Made by a program: the position numbers and the translations under genes
Part shown: piece by piece, positions 11,119 to 20,617 of the stretch
How positions within the stretch are numbered: position 1 is the stretch's first letter
How the letters are laid out: each line of letters opens with the position of its first letter
The notes under the pieces: generated by a model
Database searches by the model: none
What the model saw: only the letters and a program-made list of their open reading frames with translations
Told to the model about the DNA's origin: nothing
From: Nigrospora sphaerica
Lineage: Eukaryota > Ascomycota > Sordariomycetes > Amphisphaeriales > Apiosporaceae
Length of the DNA stretch: 64,000 nt
Assembly: GCA_018287875.1 (NCBI GenBank)
Contig: JAGVVL010000018.1
Coordinates: 1,480,501 to 1,544,500, forward strand
Reading direction: 5' to 3'

Positions 11119-13517
11119 GGTGAAGAGACGAGGGAGGTGCGCGGCGTGGCTCTTGAGGGTTGTTGGCCCTGCTCGGCCTGCTGGCCGTGCTCACTGCGCC
11201 GGCAGAGGGCTGACGGGCGGACAATAGAGCCGCGACTCCGACTCCTGCTCGGTAGAAGATTCGGAATGGTAGATGAGAACAAGGTTGTGTGTGGCCCAAG
11301 GTGGTGGGATGGCAAAATGAGCACCCCACCGCGGAGATAGGGCAATTCGGTGACAGGAGGGCGATGTGGCATGCCTCTAGCTAGGTATGTGCGTGGTTTC
11401 CGTTCGGCACGGGCGATGTATGCAAGCTCTTGGTCGCCGGCCCCTCGAATGAGAGATACTCGAGGCCGGGTCGTTCTGAAATCGACGGTTCGCGTCGCCG
11501 TGCAGAAAGCGAAGCGCGTCGCCAAGGCGCGGCGCTATCTGTAATGGGAGGGCAATTTTTTGCGTCCAAGGGCGGATTGGACGACTGGAGAAGCGGAGCG
11601 CCTGTCCCGGGACAGCGGACCTAGTGCGAGTTTGGTGGTACTTAAGTACAAGTACCGCGTACTGCCAAGTAAGGAAGTAGTGACTGATACGAAGTCGTAG
11701 GTACCTAGCAAAAGCAATATGGCGCAGTCACTTCGCCCGGCATCTTGGGCCAGAAGAGGCTGGCCCCAGATGGCGACGGGGGCCTTATTAATCACCCTCG
11801 CGCAGGGATAGGATGAATCGGCCGCCAGCCCGGGCGTTGGTAAGCACTGGAAGGCGAAGCGTAGCTCCGGAATCGTAACAGTTCACATGCAGGGAGCATT
11901 CCCCGGCCCCTGGCCTCTCCAGTTGGAGAGTGGAAAGCTCCAGTCCCTGATGAGGACCCACTGGGATACAAAACGATAATCAAATCCATGCAAGCAAGCA
12001 ATTGGTGCTCCCGCTGCTAGGAGATGGATCACCGATCTTCCGCGGTTAATACCTCGAACCGGCCTGGGAATCCAATTGCGCCAGCACCCGCCAAACTTGG
12101 AGGCTGTCGCTTACATGAAATTAGGGATGTACATACATAGGAAGAGAACGGTATTTGTAGGTGGTACGGAAGTACGGAGAGAGGTCTCTGCGTATCTCTA
12201 CTGTGAACCCTCAGTAGGTCCGGCTGGGCCCACGATGCAGCGGCGCTCGCTTCCCAATTCCCCATTCCAATGGAGCTGGAGAAATCCATATGCGTCGGTC
12301 CATCCATCCCCATTACAGCCCGTCCGTTCGCAACATGACGTCTGAGCTTTCTGGACTGGGACAGGTTCCATGGAGTCCTAATACGATCGAGCCCGCCTTC
12401 CAGAACATGGCTCTTATCAGGGGTCCCGTCCCCTTCCGTCCCATCCCACGCGTGCTCTCGTCATCGTAGCCCGGCCATCACCTCACGACGTGCCGACGTA
12501 CTAGTACCAAAGCTGCTTCGTCTCTCTCCCTCCCCTTCCCTCGCCTTCTCTCCTTGCTCCTCTCGCTTCTTTCTCGCTCTTGCTGTCGTCGCCCGGCGGC
12601 CTCTTCCTACCGGCCCGCGCTCGTGCTCCTCCTCCCCCTCTCTGACCTTGCTGGTTGGCAATCGTCGCGTTCGGATGTGCCGGGCCTAAAAGAAGAAACT
12701 GCCACGCCACGCGCGATAGTGCCGTTGCGTGCTCTCTCTCACGCGCCCCCTCGCCCAAACCAAGATCATGCAGGTGCCGGCCATCCCCTGCTTCGTTCGC
12801 CCGCATCACCACCAGTCGCAGCCGTCGATCCCCAATCAAGCAAGCCAGCCCGACTTGCTCGCCGCCCAGGACCAGCCCGCCCGCCAGCCATCGGCGTGAA
12901 GGCGGGTTGCCCATCCCGCGTCTTCGTACCTGCTATACTATAGACCATGGCATCGTTGAGTAAGCACACAATCCTTGTTTCCACCCGAAAATGGCGCCGC
13001 GACATGGCCTCGGCCGGTTGTTCGAATCCCGACCGTCCGCCAGCCTCTTTAAGCTTCTGCCCGTGCCGTCCATCGCGTGTCAGCCGCATCACTCTTGCCA
13101 GCCATCACCTTCCTGCCTTCCTGCCTTCCTGTCTTCCTACCCTCGTCTGCCGTTGCCCGAAACCCGCGCGTGCCTTTTCCCCATCCCCGCGGTTCCGTAC
13201 ATATGACTGGCTCGTTGTGTGCATGTTGACTTGTTCCTCCCATTCCCCTCTTCCCTTCCCCCCCCGTCGGGCAGGCCACACGACCGGCCCCGCTCGCTGC
13301 CATTTTGTCCAGACGAAAGTTGTATCATGATGCATGCGGCAGTCGCTTGTTTCGTCTGACCTGATCTCCCCCCCAACCCTCCCGCCCTGTCCAGCTCGGC
13401 TCTGCCCCGTTCCTGCCCTGCCAGCTTGTCCCCGATGATGCGCCTGTTTCACTCGTCGGCCCTTAAACATTCCAGAAGCACCCGCTCGTCGTCCGGCGCC
13501 ATGTGCCTACGCTGACC
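11119..13517. other. Long divergent promoter region with C/T-rich leader
   Basis: About 2.4 kb between the divergent POP1 and NT-C2 genes. No supported coding gene. From about 12,480 to 13,500 the plus strand is strongly C/T-rich with many CCCTTCCC and CTTCCTGCC tracts, like the long leaders of regulated fungal genes. The short AAGTACCTAGGTAC-type motif recurs near 11,640-11,710. Confidence 0.5.
13501..13515 (+). CDS. Four-codon upstream ORF (Met-Cys-Leu-Arg)
   Basis: An ATG at 13501 opens a frame of four codons that closes with TGA at 13515, two bases before the main ATG at 13518. If the leader is transcribed through this point, scanning ribosomes meet this ATG first. It may lower or regulate translation of the NT-C2 protein. 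No RNA evidence. Confidence 0.4.
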   Translation: MCLR

Positions 13518-15041
13518 ATGCCTTCGCTTCTTCCTGCCCTAGTGAACAAGGCGCGCAAGCCCAAGTTCGAACTGCACCTCACCATTTACGACCTTAACAA
13601 CGTCCCGCTTGTCAGTGGCACGTCCTACATACAATGGAAGCTCGAGCATGGAATGCACGGCGACCACCGCGGCCGCACCAACAAGTGCCCCATCGATAGC
13701 GTCAACCACCGCGTCACCTACAATTACTCCAAGGTCATACCGCTGCGCATCGCCATCGACCGCAACAACCACCTGTCGGAATGCCCCATCCACTTCGAGG
13801 TCGCCCAGGAGTTTCCGGGCCCGCCCGGCACCCGCGACGAGAAGATCATCCTCGGCACCGTTAAGCTGAACCTGAGCGAGTACGTCGAGGAGAGCGAGAA
13901 CTTCCCCCGGCGTAGCCTGGGCGCTAGCCTGGACCCGGCGCGCGAGAAGATGGCCGACAAGAAGCGGAGGTCGAGTAACTCCAGCAAGAGCGGCAACGAC
14001 GCACCCGCCAGCCCCACGGCCTCCAGCTCAGCCGGCGCCTCGGACCACCAGGCCGCCGACGAGGATGCTGTCGACGAGGGTATCGTGCGCCGGTACCTGA
14101 TGCAGGACAGCAAGATCAACAGCACCCTCAAGGTCGGTATCCTCATGGTGCAGGTCGACGGGGACCGGAACTACGTCGCGCCTGCGCTGAAGACGGCGCC
14201 CATGTTTGGCGGCATTGCGGGCATCATGGCCTCGGGCGAGTCTGTCGAGCCCCGTGACGACTCGAGTCTCGGCCCGGGCCCACTACCGAACACGGCCAGC
14301 ACGAGCAAGTCCCGCGAGACGAGCGAGATGCAAGACATGTACCGCCGCGCCCTCGCCGCCTCGTGGTCCTGCCAGCCGGGCGAACTGCCGGCCGACGAGT
14401 GCATCGAGGACATCTTCGCCGGCGGCGACGGCTGGAAAACGCCCAACGCCTTCTCCAGCTCCGGCAGCAGCCACCGTGGGCGCCATCTGCTGGACGACGC
14501 GAGTAGCAGCCGCAGCAGCGGCAGCGAAGACGTGGCCGCCAACACACTGAGACCAAGCGATGCCCACAGGATACGCCAACACTTGCACGTGCGGCACCAC
14601 AGCGGGTCGAGCGGGAAGAGTGGAAAGAGCGGACTGTCGACGGTGGTCGGCTCACCGTCGCGTGATCCCTCGTTCGAAGGCATGGGCTTGCACTACTCAA
14701 CCAGCAACAACTCGAACCGGTCTCAGAAAGGGCGCAGTGCCTCGCGGCAGCGCCAGCGGCTGAACGAGCACCAGCACCAGCACAAGCGACAACATAGCCG
14801 GGATTCGCTCGCCAGCGGTTTTGAGCACTTCTCCACCGGGTCCCACCACCACGGCCGCAGTAACGCGCGCAGAGGGAGCGTGGCGAGCGCCGCGCCCACC
14901 ATGAACAGTCTGAACTCAGACCGAGAGAACCTCGACTTGGACCGTGGGCGTGAGGGCTTTCGACGACCTCGCGAAGTGGACGAGTTTGACGTCCGGGACG
15001 ATCTCGTCTCGTGGGCCCTGCCGGGGACGGCGGTCGTCTAG
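13518..15041 (+). CDS. NT-C2 (EEIG1/EHBP1-type N-terminal C2) domain protein
   Basis: Single exon, 507 aa, starting at the ATG at 13518 (MPSLLPALVNKARKP). Residues about 14-135 form the NT-C2 fold found in EEIG1, EHBP1 and many fungal proteins: FELHLTIYDLNNVPLVSG, YIQWKLE, HRVTYNYSKVIPLRIAID, CPIHFEVAQEF, and ILGTVKLNLSEYVE. A linker rich in Ser and Lys follows. Next comes a conserved-looking block, RRYLMQDSKINSTLKVGILMVQVDG, which matches the end of the C2-like unit. The rest (about 230-507) is low-complexity Ser/Gly/His/Arg sequence, predicted disordered. The domain is associated with membrane and actin-linked trafficking in other eukaryotes; the role here is not known. The gene is preceded by a very long C/T-rich leader and a tiny upstream ORF. 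Confidence 0.88.
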   Translation: MPSLLPALVNKARKPKFELHLTIYDLNNVPLVSGTSYIQWKLEHGMHGDHRGRTNKCPIDSVNHRVTYNYSKVIPLRIAIDRNNHLSECPIHFEVAQEFPGPPGTRDEKIILGTVKLNLSEYVEESENFPRRSLGASLDPAREKMADKKRRSSNSSKSGNDAPASPTASSSAGASDHQAADEDAVDEGIVRRYLMQDSKINSTLKVGILMVQVDGDRNYVAPALKTAPMFGGIAGIMASGESVEPRDDSSLGPGPLPNTASTSKSRETSEMQDMYRRALAASWSCQPGELPADECIEDIFAGGDGWKTPNAFSSSGSSHRGRHLLDDASSSRSSGSEDVAANTLRPSDAHRIRQHLHVRHHSGSSGKSGKSGLSTVVGSPSRDPSFEGMGLHYSTSNNSNRSQKGRSASRQRQRLNEHQHQHKRQHSRDSLASGFEHFSTGSHHHGRSNARRGSVASAAPTMNSLNSDRENLDLDRGREGFRRPREVDEFDVRDDLVSWALPGTAVV

Positions 15042-16116
15042 GCAATGCCTCAAGCAAGAACCTGCCGGCCAAGCATGTACGATAACGCATAGTTAAGAAG
15101 GGGGGCTTCTGAGCCCGGCTGTTGCTGTGGTTCGTCTACCGAAGCTTTAGGTGATTTACGAATAGCGCCGGCGTCATGATCTCTTTGGGCAGGCATGGAA
15201 TGGGATAGAGAACACCGAGGGGCGACGAATGTTTTTGGAGGCTTGATTGTAAAAGACAGCGAAAGGATACACTGTTTTGTTATACCACATCCGCCTTGCC
15301 CATCGCATGGCTTACTTTTCTCAATAAATGAGTTCTGGTTTTCGTCTCCCCGCTCTTGACGACTCCGTCATGGCACCTGGGCAATTATCCTGTCCGACCG
15401 TTTGGTGTGGGGGGAAGTAAGTTGGTGAGCGAGTCTTGTCCACGGGGCCGCGGGACGGCGCCTCCAGTGGCACAGCATTCTATCGAACAGGACTGCACGG
15501 AAGCATGGTTACAAGCGTTCGACAATGAGCCATGGCATGGAATGTTATCTATAACTCTCGCGTCGGGTACAACATGAGCTAGAACCTCATCGTACACCAC
15601 CCTTTGCGTACTCGTAGCGCTCGGCCGGGCCGGGCCATCCCCGGGGCGACCGTGGCCGGCACAAGTACGGGCGCGGATGGCAGTACTACGGGCAAGAGGT
15701 ACCCACGTAGCCACCGTGAGGATAATGCCTTGGCGGGGCGACGCCAGCTAAGATACTCTCCGGACAGGTTTGGTTCAGTCTCATTGCACCAACCTTTCGT
15801 TGGCGCTTCAATGTCACACCAAAATACCATCGCCAGATTGTGTTCAGGCTTCTTTCATGAGGAGCTAGAGGGGCCATCCATACACATCCTGCAGGAGTTG
15901 GCCCTACACGGCAAGGCCCGAGCCGGATGTGAGCCGACACAGTGTAAAAGGGGGCGGAAGAGTCCACGTGATGCTGACAGGGTGTATCGGAGCTCCGGCC
16001 CCGGCTTCCGAGACGTGGCGAAGACGGCGGCTGTGGTTTCCGTGCCTTGCCGTCGAGGGGCGCCCCATGTTACCGCGCGCCTCGGTCCGGGGGGTGGTTG
16101 CGCTGGAGGGGTAGCC
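15042..16116. other. Convergent intergenic interval
   Basis: Holds the 3' ends of the NT-C2 gene and RRP40. The open frames here are shadows or lack ATG. Nothing else recognised. Confidence 0.5.
15323..15328 (+). terminator. AATAAA polyadenylation-type signal
   Basis: An exact AATAAA about 280 bases after the NT-C2 stop codon, in a T-rich context, is a plausible poly(A) signal for that gene. Confidence 0.4.
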
Positions 16117-16933
16117 TCAAGACATGTCCTTGACAAGGCGGCGAACCAGTTTCTTCTGCTGCTCGACGTCGAGCTTCTTGGCGTCGGTCTCCTGGACGGC
16201 GCGCCCAACGACAAGCACCGTCTTGATGTCCTTGCTGTTGACCCACATCTTGCCGTTGCGGCCGACGGCCGTCTCGAAAGCGAGGCCGGCGGCGCCGAGC
16301 TCGTCCAACACGACGACCTTGCCCTCCTCGGCCGACTTACGCATCAGAAGCCGGCGGGCCATGCCGAGCGACAGCGTGTAGATCATGCCGTCGGTCAGCT
16401 TGCCGAGGCCGTCCGCCTTGCCGGTGGCCGGGGAGACGCACTCGAGCTCCGGGTCCATGTGGCGGTTGGCCAGGGTCACGCGGGCGTAGACTAGGTCGCC
16501 GGCCTGGCAAGAGTCCTTGGTCTTCTTGGTGGCACCCTCAAAGGCCAGCTGGGGCAGCGTGGCGTTGGCCGTGTAGTCGGACAGCGTGACGTAGTAGTAG
16601 TCGGCGGCACTGTGGTGGACGGTGCCGATGACCAGGTCACCCACGGCGGGAACGTACTATTGCCGGGAGGTCAGCCGGTCGAGGGGGCAAGGGGAAAGGG
16701 TGGAAAGGGGAGCAAGGGGAGCAACATGCCCGTCCGCCGTTGAATTCGACCCATATCGAGTTCTTCCTGCCGTCCGTCACGAGCTGGCCGGCGACGGTGG
16801 CGACAATTTCGCTGGGCGGGATGTGCCGTAAGCCGGGCCCCAGGCGGAGAGGATGCTTGGGGTGCGAGGGGATGAAGGCAGGATCAATGCTATCGCCGGG
16901 CAGGACGTAGATCTTGTCGGTCTGCGCAGCCAT
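16117..16933 (-). CDS. RRP40: Exosome complex RNA-binding cap subunit Rrp40
   Basis: Two exons, 16933-16730 and 16656-16117, give about 247 aa. The intron (16729-16657) begins with GCATGT and ends ATAG, so it appears to be a GC-AG intron; the phase-0 join NGGR/YVPAVGDLVIG is just what the family needs. The N-terminal domain starts KIYVLPGDSI, followed by LGPGLR. The S1 domain carries GDLVIGTV and YYYVTLSDY. The KH-type C-terminal part carries GRNGKMWVNS and TVLVVGRAV. Rrp40 is one of three cap subunits of the nuclear and cytoplasmic RNA exosome and helps thread RNA into the core. Length matches fungal orthologues. Confidence 0.94.
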
Positions 16934-17833
16934 ATTGCCAGGCTTTCGGTAGGAAGTGCGAGGCGTTGCTGGAGATGCTGCTGATCTCTTATCCGACGGC
17001 CGGGTGGAAAATTGTGGTGTTGTGGCTTGGCTCCCACGCCAGCCCGTCCGTTAACCGGGGGGTTTTCTATGTGACTAGGCTCGCCCGACGAGGTTCCTGC
17101 GAGGTTCCAAGGGGCCGGGACTTGATGATGAAAACGTCCCAAGTGAAGACTAGAAACGCAAGAGCTCCAGGCAGGTACGGTAAGGACGAGACGCAACGCG
17201 AGTGAGACAGTCGGTGCCAAGGTAAACCAGTGATAGGTCGGTTCTGTACGATGTACGTTGTAGGTACGGTAGCATCCCCCGGAATGTCGGCTGTCCTCAG
17301 CCACACAGGCACAGATGGAGGGATCCAGAAGTACATATGCTTACTGGGTCGGAGTACCTAGTAAGTACCTACACGGCTACGTGTGTAGGCGAAGGAGCCG
17401 GCCTACGGCTCTTAAAGTACTCATTCAGGTACTGCGGGCACGGGCAATATGGGTGTGGCTGCGAACCCATTCGACCGGATGGGATTGGAAGGGAGGTTTT
17501 GATGTTTTTGGTGCTAAACAGGGATTCGGCCTGCCTGCATGGCGGCGGGGCTCTTTTGGTGCGAGGGGAGCTGAAGATTTTCTACAACCATGCGGGCGAT
17601 AGGATCTGGCTATCCAAAAATTTGGACGATTCTATCCTGACGTCTCGGTCTGCAATCCTCACCACCACCACAACGCACCGCCGCTCCATTGTATATACAT
17701 AGACGCGGACACGCATACACGGACCCCCCTTCCCCCTCTCTTTCTCTCTCGCCTACGCCTGGCTCTCGTCTAGCTACGAGCCTGCTCGACTCTCCCACTT
17801 TTCCTCCCAACTTCACCACCCACCGCCGTCGCC
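16934..17833. other. Divergent promoter region of RRP40 and SSZ1
   Basis: About 900 bp between the divergent genes. It has TACCTAGTAAGTACCTAC-type repeats at 17,350-17,372, a TATATA at 17,693-17,698 and a C/T-rich stretch (about 17,725-17,830) just before the SSZ1 start. No gene seen. Confidence 0.5.
17691..17700 (+). promoter_or_regulatory. TATA-like element upstream of SSZ1
   Basis: TTGTATATAC sits about 135 bases before the SSZ1 ATG, followed by a C/T-rich tract typical of transcription start zones of highly expressed fungal genes. Position and composition only; untested. Confidence 0.35.
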
Positions 17834-19613
17834 ATGGCCGCCACCGGGCAGGGCAAGACCCTTGCGCCAGACCAGCGATGCGCCATTGGCCTGACCTTTG
17901 GCAACTCGTACAGCTCTATCGCCTGCACCGTCGATGATGCCGCCGTTGTGATTGCCAACGAGGACGGCGACCGTCAGATCCCCACCATTCTGTCCTACGT
18001 CGACGGCGAGGAGTACACGGGAACCCAGGCCAAGGCCTTCCTGGTCCGAAATCCCCAGAACACGACCGTCTCCTTCCGCGACTTCTTGGGCCAAGAGTAC
18101 GTCAAGTCCCGATGTCGAGAGGCCCCTGAACGCCTTTCCGAGCCCGGCCGGCCTCGCTAACTGCCCCCTCCGCAGCTTCAAGTCCATCGACCCTACCCAC
18201 TGCCACGCCGCCGCCCACCCCAAGGACGTCGATGGCGGTGTGGCCTTCACCATCCAGGACAAGGCCGAGGGCGACGCCTCGACCGTCTCCGTGTCCGAGG
18301 TGGCTACCCGCTACATCCGCCGTCTGGTCCAATCCGCCTCCGACTACATCGGCAAGAAGGTCACGTCGGCCGTTCTGACGGTGCCCACCAATTTCTCCGA
18401 AAAGCAGCGCAGCGCTCTCATCAAGGCCGCCAACGACGCCGACCTCGAGGTCCTGCAGCTGATTCACGAGCCCATTGCCTCGATCCTTGCTTACGACGCC
18501 CGCCCCGAGGCCACCATCGCCGACAAGACCATTGTGGTGGCTGACCTGGGCGGTACCCGCTCCGACGTCTACGTCGTGGCCTCGCGCGGCGGTCTCTACA
18601 CCATCCTGGCCAGCGCCCACGACTACGAGTTCGCCGGTGTCCACATGGACAAGGTCCTAATGGACCACTTCGCCAAGGAGTTTATGAAGAAGAACAAGGA
18701 CGTCGACCCGCGTGAGAATGCCCGCAGCCTGGCCAAGCTCAAGGCCGAGTCGGAGGCGGCCAAGAAGGCCCTCAGCATCGGCACCAACGCCTCCTTCAGC
18801 GTCGAGAGCTTGGCCGAGGGCATCGATTTCCAGTCCACCATCAACCGCCTGCGCTACGAGACCATCGCCCGCAACGTGTTCGCCGGCATCGGCCGTCTGG
18901 TCGAGGGTGTCGTCAAGCAGGCCGGTCTGGACGTGCTTGACATTGACGAGGTGGTGCTGTCGGGAGGCCCGGCCCACACGCCCCGGATAGCCGCCAACCT
19001 GCGCAACATGTTCCCTGAGACGACCGAGATCCTGGCGCCTTCGACCAGCGCCAGCGCCATCAACCCCTCGGAGCTCCAGGCTCGCGGTGCCGCGCTGCAG
19101 GCCTCACTCATCCAGGAGTACGAGACGGACGACATTCTGCAGTCGACGCACGCTGCCGTCACGACGGTGGCCCACATCACAAACTCGATTGGCGTCATCT
19201 CAATAGGCGAGGACGGCGAGGAGACCTTCACTCCCATCGTAGCGCCCGAGACGGCGGTGCCGGCGCGCCGCACCATCCACATCAATGCGCCCAAAGAAGG
19301 CGGCGATGTGCTCGTCAAGGTGGTCGAGGGCAACACGCACATCAAGGTGACCAAGCCCGAGCCCAAGCCCAAGGAGGAGACGGAGAAGGACGAGGACGAC
19401 AGCGACTTTGACGACGACGAGGACGAGGATGAGGAGAAGCGCGAGAAGGTCTGGAAGGTGGGCGAGACGCTGGCCGAGGCCGCCGTCCGCGGCACCAAGG
19501 CGGGCAACAAAGTCGAGGTGACCATCAACGTTGCGGCGGACCTGGCCGTCACCATCACCACGCGCGAGGTTGGCGGCAAGGGCGGCGTCCGGGGCAACCT
19601 GCAGGCGCCTTAA
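17834..19613 (+). CDS. SSZ1: Ribosome-associated complex Hsp70-like protein Ssz1
   Basis: Two exons, 17834-18096 and 18176-19613, give about 566 aa. The intron has a GTACGT donor and CCGCAG acceptor, phase 2, giving LGQD/FKSIDP. The Hsp70 nucleotide-binding domain is clear: IGLTFGNSYSSIA at the start (instead of the DLGTT of canonical Hsp70), TVPTNFSEKQRSAL, LIHEPIASILAY, VADLGGTRSDV and VVLSGGPAHTPRI. The C-terminal domain is short and diverged, with a highly acidic run (EKDEDDSDFDDDEDEDEEKR, coded about 19,385-19,440). Ssz1 pairs with zuotin (a J protein) as the ribosome-associated complex, which stimulates Ssb-type Hsp70 on nascent chains. The diverged phosphate loop and short substrate domain fit Ssz1 rather than canonical Hsp70. 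Confidence 0.95.
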
Positions 19614-20617
19614 AGGGCTGGCCGGCCTGGAACGGGAAGTTTTTTGTGCGAGGCTTACCACCATGGAGCACGATACGGCGCGCCTGTGTCTTTCATGACG
19701 ACGCGCCGGCGTACTCTGTCACGATTGATGACGGTGCCACGGGAGGGCAGAGGCAGGTTCAATAGAGCAAAAGTATAGGGACGGCAAACAGAGGCTCCGT
19801 GTGGGGCGGGGTGTTGCTTGCGTATAGCGACTAGAGGACAGGGAATAGATGCATCCTTGGAGCCATAGACATCCATGACATTTCCGGCGCGAACAAGGCG
19901 TCAGGGGCGAGAAAGCAGCCAAGGGCCCAGACGTAGAGAAGTACGCAGGCGTTTGGTGCGATCAAAGTCGGGCAATGGAGTGCATCCTCGGTACCTCGCA
20001 TACAACAGCGACTCGCTCGGGACATTGGGGGAAAGAAGGCCTTCCGGGAGGACGTGGCCGTACCTGCCGCCATTTACCACCGTCACCCTTGAGCGTGGCC
20101 CCAGCTACTTTATATCACGTATTGCTGCTCCGGCCAGGGGGGCATGGCAGTCTGTGTCGCCTCGTACTACAACCGCGCGGGAGCCCTTGCGCACCATTTC
20201 GCTTTCTCCCCTAGGGCTCCCCTTGAACATCCATCCACATAGCAGGAGTATGCCCATTGCTTCACTGGTTCAATTCAATGCGAGCCCTCGGCACGACCAC
20301 ATCAGCCATACCGTCGGCCAGCCTATGGGCAGAATACGTACGACGAGCAAAAATGAAGTAGTTGGGATATCAATTTCCTGCAGTACCCTTGTGCTCAAGG
20401 CGTGCTTGCAAGCCGTTTCCCAGATACCCGTCTCGTAATCCGATACCACGTCCCAGAACCAGATCCGAACCTATTGAGTTGAGAGAACAACGCGCAGCCA
20501 CCGCCCGCAAAGGAGACGGAGAAGGTCGAGCTCGGGCAAAAAAATCAGAAAAAGAGAAATTAGTATAGGGCGCAAAAAAGCTCGACAAATCTTGTTGGGG
20601 TGGAGGGGGGGGGTTGT
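19614..20617. other. Convergent intergenic interval
   Basis: About 1 kb between the convergent SSZ1 and AlkB-type genes. Short open frames only. A G-run (GGGGTGGAGGGGGGGGG) lies at about 20,597-20,613. Nothing recognised. Confidence 0.5.
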
